A DNA stretch of 64,000 bases from Arabidopsis thaliana (Eukaryota; Streptophyta; Magnoliopsida; Brassicales; Brassicaceae): contig NC_003076.8 of assembly GCF_000001735.4 (NCBI RefSeq), positions 6,820,001 through 6,884,000 on the forward strand, in the 5' to 3' direction. The notes under the pieces were generated by a model. The model saw only the letters and a program-made list of their open reading frames with translations. It was not told the origin of the DNA and did not search any database. Below are positions 54,766 to 64,000 of the stretch, piece after piece. How positions within the stretch are numbered: the stretch's first letter is position 1; every line of letters starts with the position of its first letter. A program made the position numbers and the translations under genes.

Positions 54766-55851
54766 TTGCAGAAAAAAAGTTTCATCATGCTCTATTTGCC
54801 TAAGAAACTCTTCTTGTTCTTCTTCTCGTGCATTGTGGTGATTGTCAACTACAACAATAGTGACTTCGTAAACGCAGCAAATAGCATTGGCTTCGTAAAC
54901 GCAGCAAATAGCATTGGCTTGAACTACGGTCTCCTCGGAGATAACCTCCCATCTCCGTCAAAAGTTATAACCCTTTACAAGTCCATAGACATCACTAAAA
55001 TCCGAATCTTCGACCCAAACACTGAGGTTCTTAACGCTTTACGTGGCCATCGTGATATTGCGGTCACAGTAGGAGTTAGGGACCAGGACTTGGCTGCTCT
55101 TTCAGCTAGCGAAGAAGCTGTTAAGGGCTGGTTTGCGACCAACATCGAGCCTTACTTATCCGACATCAACATCGCGTTCATTACTGTTGGTAACGAAGTC
55201 ATCCCCGGACCAATCGGTCCTCAAGTGCTTCCAGTCATGCAGTCTCTCACCAACCTCGTCAAGTCAAGGAATCTTCCTATCTCGATAAGCACGGTGGTGG
55301 CTATGTGGAACCTCGAGCAATCATACCCACCTTCCGCAGGAATGTTCACGTCTCAAGCGCGTGAACAACTTGTCCCCGTGCTGAAACTATTATCCCAAAC
55401 AAATTCGCCTATCCTCGTAAAAATCTACCCTTACTTCTCCTATGCGTCCGACCCATCTAGCATCCGTTTGGACTATGCCACCTTCAACACTGAGGCCATC
55501 GTGGTACAAGATGGATCACTGGGCTATTCAAACATGTTTGATGCAATCTTTGATGCGTTCGTGTGGGCAATGGAGAAGGAAGGCGTTAAAGATTTACCAA
55601 TGGTGGTGTCCGAGACCGGATGGCCATCTGCCGGGAATGGAAACATTACCACGCCGGATATCGCGGGTACCTATAACAGAAATTTCGTGAAGCATATAGC
55701 AAGCGGAAAAGGTACACCTAAAAGGCCTAACAAAGGCATCGACGGGTTTTTGTTTGCAACTTTCAATGAAAATCAAAAGCCGGTCGGGACTGAACAAAAC
55801 TTTGGGTTATACAATCCGAATGATATGAAGCCCATCTACAATCTATTCTAA
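54766..55851 (+). CDS. BG5: Glycoside hydrolase family 17 beta-1,3-glucanase 5
   Basis: A single exon. ATG 54766 gives 361 residues; the ATG at 54787 (MLYLPKKLFLF, aligned with BG4's start) gives 354 and is the likelier start. It has a signal peptide, the GH17 acid Glu in FITVGNEVIPG, the nucleophile Glu in MVVSETGWPSAGNGN, and the same C-terminus as BG4. Just before the mature N-terminus a nine-residue unit (GFVNAANSI) is present twice because of a 27-base tandem duplication (54864-54917). It is otherwise very close to BG4 and lies downstream in the same orientation, so it is a tandem duplicate. Map position suggests AT5G20340. Confidence 0.95.
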   Translation: MQKKSFIMLYLPKKLFLFFFSCIVVIVNYNNSDFVNAANSIGFVNAANSIGLNYGLLGDNLPSPSKVITLYKSIDITKIRIFDPNTEVLNALRGHRDIAVTVGVRDQDLAALSASEEAVKGWFATNIEPYLSDINIAFITVGNEVIPGPIGPQVLPVMQSLTNLVKSRNLPISISTVVAMWNLEQSYPPSAGMFTSQAREQLVPVLKLLSQTNSPILVKIYPYFSYASDPSSIRLDYATFNTEAIVVQDGSLGYSNMFDAIFDAFVWAMEKEGVKDLPMVVSETGWPSAGNGNITTPDIAGTYNRNFVKHIASGKGTPKRPNKGIDGFLFATFNENQKPVGTEQNFGLYNPNDMKPIYNLF

Positions 55852-56771
55852 TATGTGTGAAAGTTGCTTAGACTTTCCCGATTCATCAATAATTATGTTA
55901 CACTAGTTGTTAGTGAATTAAAGTAAAACTAACAGTGATATATACACATACTATAAGCAACTGAGATGATGAGATCTCGTCGCGGAACTTAGTTGACTTT
56001 TGTAAAATTATTATTATTTAAAAGCAATTTCTCTGGTTTAGTAAACGTACTATGTTTCTTCATATATTTTTTTTTCTTCTAAAATCATTCCATTATGTTT
56101 CTTCATCTATTAATACAAGAGTATGCATTTTCAAAATAATACTTTTTTTATATATATATGCAAACCAGTGTTTTTTTTATCAAAATAAGAAATCACTGTC
56201 CCAAAATGATTCAATAGTTCAAGGTTTTATAAAAGATTTCTTAACATTTATAATATAACTCTTTTTGTCAAGATATGAAAAATGAAAAAGTATCTCTTAT
56301 GATTAAGACAGATGTTTTGATTCGTTCATATTCCATTGAACTATATATATATCACTCAACTAGCCAGGTATAATATTTCCCATTACATACAAAAAAAAAT
56401 GATCATGAAATTAATCAATTTATAAATGTTGGTTTTTTTTTTTTTGGTTAACACTAAAACCAAAAAATAAAATAATGTTGGGTTTTGTTTGACAAAAAAA
56501 AGTTAATGAAATGAATGAACGATAAGAATTGAGAGCAAGTCTGTCTCTGACCCGTCTTAATCCGATTCTTAGTCAATTTTTTGAGTTCGTCAATCATATT
56601 CTTCTTCTTCTTCTTCCTCTGATTCCCCCAGAAAAAACCTAGCTCCTTCCCTCATTTCCCCCCAAATCTCACGACTTATTTATGCTCGGGGGAGACTAAT
56701 CAAAGGTCAAAATCCATTAGGGAGGGAATCGAATCTCGATCGATCTCAATTTCTTCTGAGAAAAGAAAAAA
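55852..56771. other. BG5-TIP1 intergenic region
   Basis: About 920 bases: BG5 3' flank, then T- and AT-rich DNA (TTTTTTTATATATATAT near 56140), then a C/T-rich TTCTTCTTCTTCTTCTTCC at ~56600 likely in the TIP1 5' UTR. No other gene is visible. Confidence 0.55.
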
Positions 56772-59700
56772 ATGTCATCGGAGATTGAGGTGGTGGAAGA
56801 AATCCAATCGAATCCCAAGGAGAATGGGGAATCGAGTTCTAAAGGGATTGAAGAAGAGAGCTTGAAGAACGATGTCTATACTGCTGCCGCTTATGGTGAT
56901 TTGGAGAAGCTTCATAGATTGGTTGAGTGTGAGGGTTCCTCTGTTTCCGAGCCTGATGCTCTTGGCTACTATGCTCTTCAGTGGTCTGCCTTGAACAACC
57001 GCGTCGCCGTTGCCCAGTACCTTATCGAGGTTTTGTGTCATTTTACGAATTGTTTGTTGATTGCTAAATTAGATTTGAACTAGTGGTTTTCAAGTTTCTA
57101 AAACTGATCCTTCTCGATTTCTGGTTTTTCCAGCATGGTGGAGATGTAAACGCGACGGATCATACTGGACAGACTGCATTGCATTGGAGTGCTGTTCGTG
57201 GTGCGATACAAGTTGCAGAACTGTTATTACAAGAGGGTGCAAGAGTAGATGCAACGGATATGTATGGCTATCAGGTTCATATCTCTTCTTTAACTACGCG
57301 TCCATGTTCTCTGCTGACTTCTATCAAATTTCCCTTCTTTTCTTGTTTAGTTCTCAATGGGTGTATGTTAATACTTAATTTTGAACTGCTTGTAGGCAAC
57401 ACATGTTGCCGCACAGTATGGCCAGACTGCTTTTCTTTGTCACGTTGTCTCAAAGTGGAATGCTGATCCTGACGTGCCTGATAATGATGGAAGAAGCCCC
57501 TTGCATTGGTATGCTTGCTGCAAAGCTTGCCTTCGTGAAATTGTTACTTAGTAATTGGTTTTTGGCTTCTTTTTATTTTTTCTTACAATTGTTTAGCCTT
57601 GCACGCTTATTTGGAGACTGGATAATTGGTTTTATTTGTTCCCTTTTCTTATTATTCCTATAGATTTAATATCTCTTCGTTCAATTTTGTTCTAGTTGCC
57701 AAGTATACTGGGTGGATTAGAATTAATTTTTGTCAACTATTTGCCTATGATAGTTCTCGAGTTTTTGTTATGAAGATTTGTGAATACGTATTACTGTTTT
57801 CCATCTAGAGACTAAGGTTACATAGGTTATTTTCTCTCCCGTTTTTCTTACTGAGACTTCGTTACCGTTACATGGATTATTCTACTGCATGATTTTTAGC
57901 TTTCTTATGTTGACCTTTTGATTTTATCCTATTTTTACAGTATCTTTTCAGAAGACAGTTCTAATTTCGTCTTTATATTCTTCTCATAATTTGAGAAATT
58001 CAGGGCTGCATATAAAGGTTTTGCAGATTCCATTCGCCTACTTTTATTTCTAGATGCATATAGAGGACGACAAGACAAAGAAGGTGGTTACAAACATATT
58101 TTTTTTTTAAATCTTCTTTGTTTATTTTCTTAGATTAACTATACGTTTCTAACATCTTCTCCGTTATATTGATTCTGTTATCAGGTTGCACTCCTCTGCA
58201 TTGGGCTGCCATCCGAGGTAATTTGGAGGCTTGCACTGTCTTGGTGCAGGCTGGAAAGAAAGAGGATTTGATGATTACTGACAAGACTGGGCTAACCCCT
58301 GCGCAACTTGCTGCTGAAAAGAATCACAGACAAGTTTCTTTTTTCCTTGTAGGTATCTGTTTTACTTGTTTGTTGTGTAGCAATATGTATTCATACTGTT
58401 TGATTTGATGCTTTCGTAGTGGCTGTACTGCTTGCAATAATTAGTAGTTGAATCATTTTATTGGCAGTTATGTGCATCTCATTTGACCTTTGCATACCTG
58501 GTGTAGTTAACTCTACTTATAGCTGTACTATGTTAGTTTTTCCAAGTCTGTAGATTTTCTTATCCATTCAAAATGAGCAGCATTATGCTTAAATTATTGA
58601 GAAAATTGTGTCGATATTTGTCTGAATCTGTCTTATAAACGCTACTGTGCAGGGTAATGCTCGAAGCCTGCTTGAAAAGCGTTGTGACGGAAGCAGTCCC
58701 CTCGGAAGATTGTCAAAGTTGGGACTCGCTCCAGTTCTTTGGATCATGATCCTGCTGCTTCTGCTCGTATATACGAATTCGGTTGTTTTGGGTAGTTACC
58801 TTGGCCTTCTCAATTCTCCTTTGTCTGCATCATATCAAGTAACTGTTCTATGCATGCCTATCATTTTATGAACCCTTTGACCATTGCAGCATCCAATCTG
58901 CCAAAGTTAACGACTGGGATTGGTGCGCTTGCATGGCTGGGATTCATTCTTGCAACTGCAGGATTATTTTTGTTCTACCGCTGTAGCAGGTATATGCTCA
59001 CCCTGTCCTTCCTCGATTTCCATTTCGTATATCTTCTAAAAGTAGCCATGTCTGCTCTCTGTTGTTATCTGATTATTAGTATAGTGTATCTTTGGCTCTT
59101 CACTATGCATAAATTTCTTATATTTCACCTGACGGTTGCAGATTAAGATATTACATTATAGTATTCTAAGCCGATTCTCTTCATGGTTTCATTCATCACC
59201 TAGCGATAGCAGTTTGGGATTTTAAGGCCTTTACTTCGTTCCAGCTGTAGTTTCTATTGTGAACTCCTTATTTTTCCATGTAGTGTAAATACCTTTGTAT
59301 CACAAGAAGCGGGTTTTCTTATTGTTTTATATTGTAATTTTATTTTTTCTGCAGGAAGGATCCAGGTTACATCAGAATGAATATCCATGATCCGCAAACC
59401 ATGAAAGATGATGTTAGTAGCTTATTGATTCTCAAGTTTAACTTACATAATTGTCCATATTATATCCGGTTCGGTATGATTTTGAGTACTATTTTCTTGT
59501 TCAAGTGTCTGACTGGTTTTCTTACCCCTTTACAGGAACCACTCTTAAAAATAGAGCTAAACAATCCTGCTTTGCTTGCTGGGAATTGGACACAGCTCTG
59601 TGCAACATGCAAGGTACCTGCTCAAATTCCGTTTTATGTCTTTCTTCAATCTTAACACCATACTTAATCATCGATGCTACATATTTACTTGTTTTGGTCC

Positions 59701-61102
59701 ACTGTGTTTCATTTTATTCAGATTATCAGACCTCTTCGAGCTAAGCACTGTTCCACCTGTGATCGTTGTGTAGAGCAATTTGATCACCATTGTCCTTGGG
59801 TATCAAATTGTGTTGGAAAAGTAAGTACAGTTCCTTTCCTATTTTAGTTTTTGACATAGAAGTTGGCAAAATAGGAGTAGACGGATCAGGCTTTTGTTTG
59901 ATACTAACATTTCATATAAACTAAATCTGCCTTGCTCTTCATTGTCTCTTTTGGTGTGACCTAACTTACAGTTCTTTTCGAAAATGCTTAGTGGTATATT
60001 TGTGTTGCATATTTGGGTATACAGATCAACAGATATGCTTCTTGGTGTCATATCACCTCTTCTATTTATTTTGGTTGCTAGTGGTTTGATTTGTTAGTCT
60101 TGCAGCTCGAGCATGATACTAGTCTGTGATACTAATCTGTGGATTGTCCTTGTTTTCCAACCTATTTTGCAGAAAAACAAGTGGGAATTTTTTCTTTTTC
60201 TTCTACTTGAAGTTCTAGCGATGCTGATAACTGGTGGCGTCACTCTTGCAAGTATGTTTGTAGTGGAAAATGCCCTTTAATCATTATATGTAAATGTAGA
60301 GAAAACTTTCGGACAAAAATGTAAATGTTGTATTATCTACATGCAGGAGTCTTGAGTGACCCTTCAGCTCCATCTTCTTTTGGAGCATGGATGAGCCATG
60401 TCGCTAGTAATCATGTGGGTGCTTTATCCTTTCTGCTAGTGGAATTCTGCCTCTTCTTTTCTGTCGCCGTCTTAACAGTCATACAAGCGTCACAAGTGAG
60501 CCCTCATTCCTTTTTCCTTATCTGCACATCTTTGTTCCTCATACAAAGGCTGCTCTTTCGTACTTTGCTTCCCCGGATTACTCATCTCTAGAATAGCTCC
60601 AGAGCTAAAACTCACTAAGTAGACTAGATTATTCGATTTTCATGGCGTGGTGTTTTGCCTCATCCTGAAGATCCATTCTCCCTATTTTCCCTTACAGATA
60701 TCAAGGAACATAACCACAAATGAAATGGCCAACGCCCTGCGGTACAGCTACCTAAGAGGTCCAGGTGGTCGGTTTAGGAATCCTTATGATCTCGGGTGCA
60801 GAAGAAACTGCTCGGACTTCTTAGTAAAAGGTTATAACGAAGATATTGAGTGTCATGAAGAAGACGCAACACAGAGACCAGAGGGTATTAGCATGATGCA
60901 GATGCAGCGGAATCCAAATCTTCAAAATGGCAATGGCCATGTTGCTATCGATGTTAACCCGACACATAATTCACAGTCAGCACATGTTCATTCTGCCAAC
61001 TGCAGCCATAGCCATAATAGTAAGTCAAAGAGTGACAATGTTCCTTTGGGTTTGGGACTTGGTCTTAGCCGCAACCCAACCCGACCTGTTGTATCTCCAT
61101 AA
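56772..61102 (+). CDS. TIP1: Ankyrin-repeat DHHC protein S-acyltransferase TIP1 (PAT24)
   Basis: Thirteen coding exons: 56772-57029, 57134-57274, 57396-57508, 58004-58083, 58185-58348, 58653-58791, 58890-58989, 59355-59412, 59536-59613, 59722-59820, 60173-60251, 60347-60495 and 60698-61102, in frame, 620 residues, the length of TIP1 (AT5G20350). The N-terminal half has ankyrin repeats ([40 protein letters not shown]). Two transmembrane segments follow ([33 protein letters not shown]). The catalytic Cys-rich domain is [20 protein letters not shown] to [16 protein letters not shown], with Cys of DHHC as acyl acceptor. Two more membrane spans end with [11 protein letters not shown]. It palmitoylates proteins; mutants have root-hair and pollen-tube growth defects. 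The C-terminus is His/Ser-rich. Confidence 0.99.
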
Positions 61103-62120
61103 TATGGCCCGTGTCCCAAATGTGCATTTGTGTTGTAAGAAACACGTTTTCTCTCCTCGAGTCATTGATTACATCATTATCCGTTTCATGTGAAGATAGT
61201 AATACTCCCTTGTTTTCAATTTTCTATGCAAAAATTAAATGTCATGTTTCTTATCAATTATTTTTAGAGTATATTTTCTTATTGGTTGAATTCAGTTTAC
61301 TCAATGACACAGAGAATATAACAGAAATGGTTGTACATTATGTTTTCTGGCTGAGGTATGGAAGTTTGACTCCGTCAATACACTGATACGACTTGCTTAT
61401 ATGTAACAAAAACATCATTAAATTTTATATGTAACAACGAATTACAAGACAATGACTGACTCCGCACCAAAATCTTGCTAAGGGCCCAAAAATAGAAAAT
61501 GAAAAAAAAAAGAAAAAAAAAACAATTTGTTGTTTGTGTATGAATGTTTCACGCCAAATGCAATCTGAGTCATAAACCAATGAATAAAGTCACAACTCAC
61601 CCTGTGGCAGAAGAAGAATCTGCATGATATCTTTGCTTCACCCCTCACCAAAATCAATGGTATAAATGTTACACAAACAAAATAGAACATATATGTTTTT
61701 TTCTGTCTACAAAAATCTGAATTTGGTTGTACCACAACAAGACAAAAACCTGCAAAGAGAGATTTTGTGGTTAGCTGATGATTTCAAACCCAAGTGGTAT
61801 CCAGAATGTGAACACTTATTGGTTCAGGTCAAAGAAGTAAAAGCATTGCCTATAACAGTCGCAATAAGTAAAATAAAAGTTAGGTAGTTATGACAGAGCA
61901 TAGTCTGGACAATGAAATGAAATGGACTAAGTATAGTCTGGTCTGATTAAGTTTCTTTATCATCTTGAACATAAGGTTCAGCCCTAACACTGGCCAACAA
62001 CATTTAGTTCCTCAGAAGTCAGACCTAACAATTTCGTGAGATTATATATGTACCTTGAAATGAAGCTTGATCAAGATAATGACCAAAATCATTCTGAGAC
62101 ACTTTGTCATGGAAACCGCT
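61103..62120. other. Convergent 3' region of TIP1 and the PB1 protein gene
   Basis: About 1 kb between two converging stop codons, AT-rich, with A runs near 61501-61521. It presumably contains both 3' UTRs. No further gene or RNA is recognised. Confidence 0.55.
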
Positions 62121-64000
62121 TCAACCACGTTGGATTGCTATATTTGGCACATGAAATATATTTTCAGCCCTTCTCTTTAGTATCTCTTCCAACTGGTCTG
62201 AAGGGATCCCATTTGTCCAATGTTTTGCTTCATATATCTCGTCAAAAATCTGTATAATCTCTTCCATGTGAAACCTTATATCTGCAGCAATGAAAAAGGA
62301 TTATATCAAACATCATGGCCTATCTTTTTCAAAATCAATATTGAACTAGATCACGTGGTACCTCGTAATGTATTGCCTGCCACATAATCTTCACTTATTA
62401 TCTCAACAACATCATCCTTACAAGTTCCAGCTAACTCAAATTTCTCCATTGCAGCTTCTAAACTCTCTCGCCAGAACGGTTGGTCAAGTTTGTACTCCAT
62501 GATTGATCTCTCATAAAGTACAGCACACAATAAAATATCTATCCACGACTTTAGCCTTCCTGCTTCTTTTGCTGGGTTATTTTGAGTTGAGCTACCCAGA
62601 TCCTTTTCATGTGTCAGGCAATCGGTTTTGCCTGCTTGAGAAGGCTCACTTTCCTTTCCGGTTTCCAAATTTTCTAACACTTCCATAGACTTTTTGATAT
62701 TGCTTTCTGCGCTTTGATAAAACTGTACTACATCTGCATACGGCCATGTTTTCAAATCAAGGTGACTGACAAGTACATAATACCATGAAAGTCTTGCTTC
62801 CTCAAACTGCTGCAGACCTAGTGCCAGAAAGACTTCAAAACACTCTGGCTTTATTTTCATGGCCTCTTCATACTTTTCTTTTGCATTTGCGTGCTCCTTC
62901 TTAGCGCATTCATAAGCAGTTTTAACTTGCTCAGAAACAGATTCTCCAGAAACACCTTGTAGGAGGCTCAACCTTTTCCTTGCCCCTGACATGTGCACAT
63001 ATCCCAAGTTTAACAATGATCGAGCTGCAACTTCTTGGAATTGCTGAGCTGCCCTGTCAAAAGGACCTTGAGCTGCATCGGAGGTTACCACTTCCTCCAT
63101 AGCTTCTGAATTAAGTTTCATCCCAAGTTCTTGAAGATTCAAGCATCTATCAGAATCAATTCTGGCCTGGATCTTAAAAAGATGAGCAAATTCAATCATC
63201 CAATCTTCAACTTTACATCCACCTCTTCCGTTTACCTTTGCTTTAAAAGAATCAGCAGTAATTTTGAGTTTCTTCATCTCAACTAATCTTCCGAAAAAGG
63301 GATCCTGCTCAGGACTAACTTCCACTACATAGAACCTCATAGTGCCCTGTGACCTTGATGACACCTCACTCATTCTTAACTCTTCATCTGTTGTGATTGT
63401 CACTAAATCTCCTTCTTGGTCCCTGTACTTTATATGAACTGCTCTTAAGCTTGGGAAACGCTCATGAACAACTTCCCTAAGTTTAAAGAGAGTGCAATTT
63501 ATAGGCAACTCAGCCAATCTTATATCGTCAGAGTATACGAATTTCACATCCTTGTTTACATCTTCTACACCTATAACCAGAAGTTCTTCCTCAATTATCA
63601 CTTTTTCCTGTTCCTTGCTCGTATCACTTCTCTTATCCGACTGTTTCCCTTTTACTTTCATTTTAATCTTTTCCTTGCCTTTTTCAGCTAAAACATTGTT
63701 CTTCTTCTCAGGCTCTACATCCTCACCCTCACCCTCGCTCTTCTCTTCCACTTGATTGCTCTTTTTAGTTTTCTTCACTCGTACCTTGCCTAGTTTAGCC
63801 CACAGTGCTGCAGGGGAAGCACCAACAGGTTCAACATAATCTGGAGGCAACTCTATCACTGAATTATTAATCCTTAACCCTTTGCTCTCTAAAGTTCTCT
63901 TAAGCTTCTCAACAATTTCGGATGCCATGGGATTCTTGGGATCCAGTTTCGAAACCATACAAACATCTCTCAAAGCCAAATCCAACTTATTCAATGCCTC
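62121..64000 (-). CDS. PHOX3: PB1-domain protein with C-terminal TPR-like helices (PHOX3-type), C-terminal part
   Basis: Two exons on the minus strand: 64000(continues)-62362 and 62281-62121 (stop TGA), with the 5' end beyond the window. The visible segment opens in a TPR tail (LDLALRDVCMVSKLDPKNPM) and continues into a Lys/Glu-rich charged linker with GEGEDVEPEKKN. A PB1 domain follows, with VKFVYSDDIRLAELPINCTL and the acidic OPCA loop YRDQEGDLVTITTDEEL. C-terminal helical repeats include YEEAMKIKPECFEVFLALGLQ and end in FDEIYEAKHWTNGIPSDQLE. This matches the plant Phox/TPR/PB1 co-chaperone-like family (AT5G20360), thought to act with Hsp90/Hsp70 in myosin or client folding. PB1 domains usually pair by acidic-basic contacts. 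The N-terminal TPR block is missing only because the window ends. Confidence 0.92.

Larger units (their letters stand above)
51165..56050 (+). repeat. Segmental tandem duplication carrying BG4 and BG5
   Basis: Homology extends well past the coding frames. Upstream blocks (~51165-51600 and ~54285-54720) share CAAAAACATCGATTATACAT, GATACGTTTCTTCTAGACAA and ATGGAATAGTAAGATTCAGT. Downstream blocks (~52640-52860 and ~55840-56040) share TTAGACTTTCCCGATTCA and ACTAGTTGTTAGTGAATTAA. The unit is about 1.7 kb and the copies are offset by about 3.17 kb, with ~1.4 kb of unrelated DNA between them. Positions are approximate. Confidence 0.85.

Overview
The window is nuclear plant DNA: AT-rich, with short GT-AG introns. 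The predicted proteins match known Arabidopsis thaliana proteins along their length, including a 208-residue PISTILLATA and a 1702-residue DICER-LIKE 4. Gene order fits the AT5G20200-AT5G20360 stretch of chromosome 5. That placement comes from protein recognition, not from a search. Splice sites were placed by eye from GT/AG and frame continuity; the summed coding lengths are whole codons for every complete gene.

Layout. 0-6 kb: the 3' end of an FG-nucleoporin-like gene (+), then a CCHC zinc-knuckle gene (+) whose second intron holds a non-autonomous Ty3/gypsy element with an intact gag frame in antisense. 6-17 kb: blue copper-binding protein BCB (+), the floral MADS gene PI (+) and raffinose-synthase-like DIN10 (+). 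16.8-36.3 kb: five minus-strand genes, namely an exostosin-type glycosyltransferase, HHP1, sucrose-phosphate synthase SPS1F, ribosomal protein RPS8A and the plastid import GTPase TOC90. 37.5-39 kb: a UspA-like gene with a coiled coil and no kinase (+). 39.6-49.1 kb: DCL4 (-), 25 coding exons. 51.6-55.9 kb: tandem beta-1,3-glucanase genes BG4 and BG5 (+), duplicated together with flanking DNA. 56.8-61.1 kb: the ankyrin-DHHC S-acyltransferase TIP1 (+). 62.1 kb to the end: the C-terminal part of a PB1/TPR protein (-).

These are ordinary, independently transcribed eukaryotic genes, not a pathway cluster. SPS1F and DIN10 both act in sugar metabolism, but nothing in the sequence ties their control together.

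I found no convincing undescribed multi-gene system. The less ordinary material is small: the gag insertion in an intron, a LINE relic and a tiny A-rich insert with target duplication, tandem duplications in PI intron 1 and in front of DCL4, a possible plastid-targeted DIN10 isoform, a start codon set apart by an intron in RPS8A, a BG4/BG5 conversion-like patch, a 27-bp in-frame duplication in BG5, and a MITE-like element between the glucanase genes.
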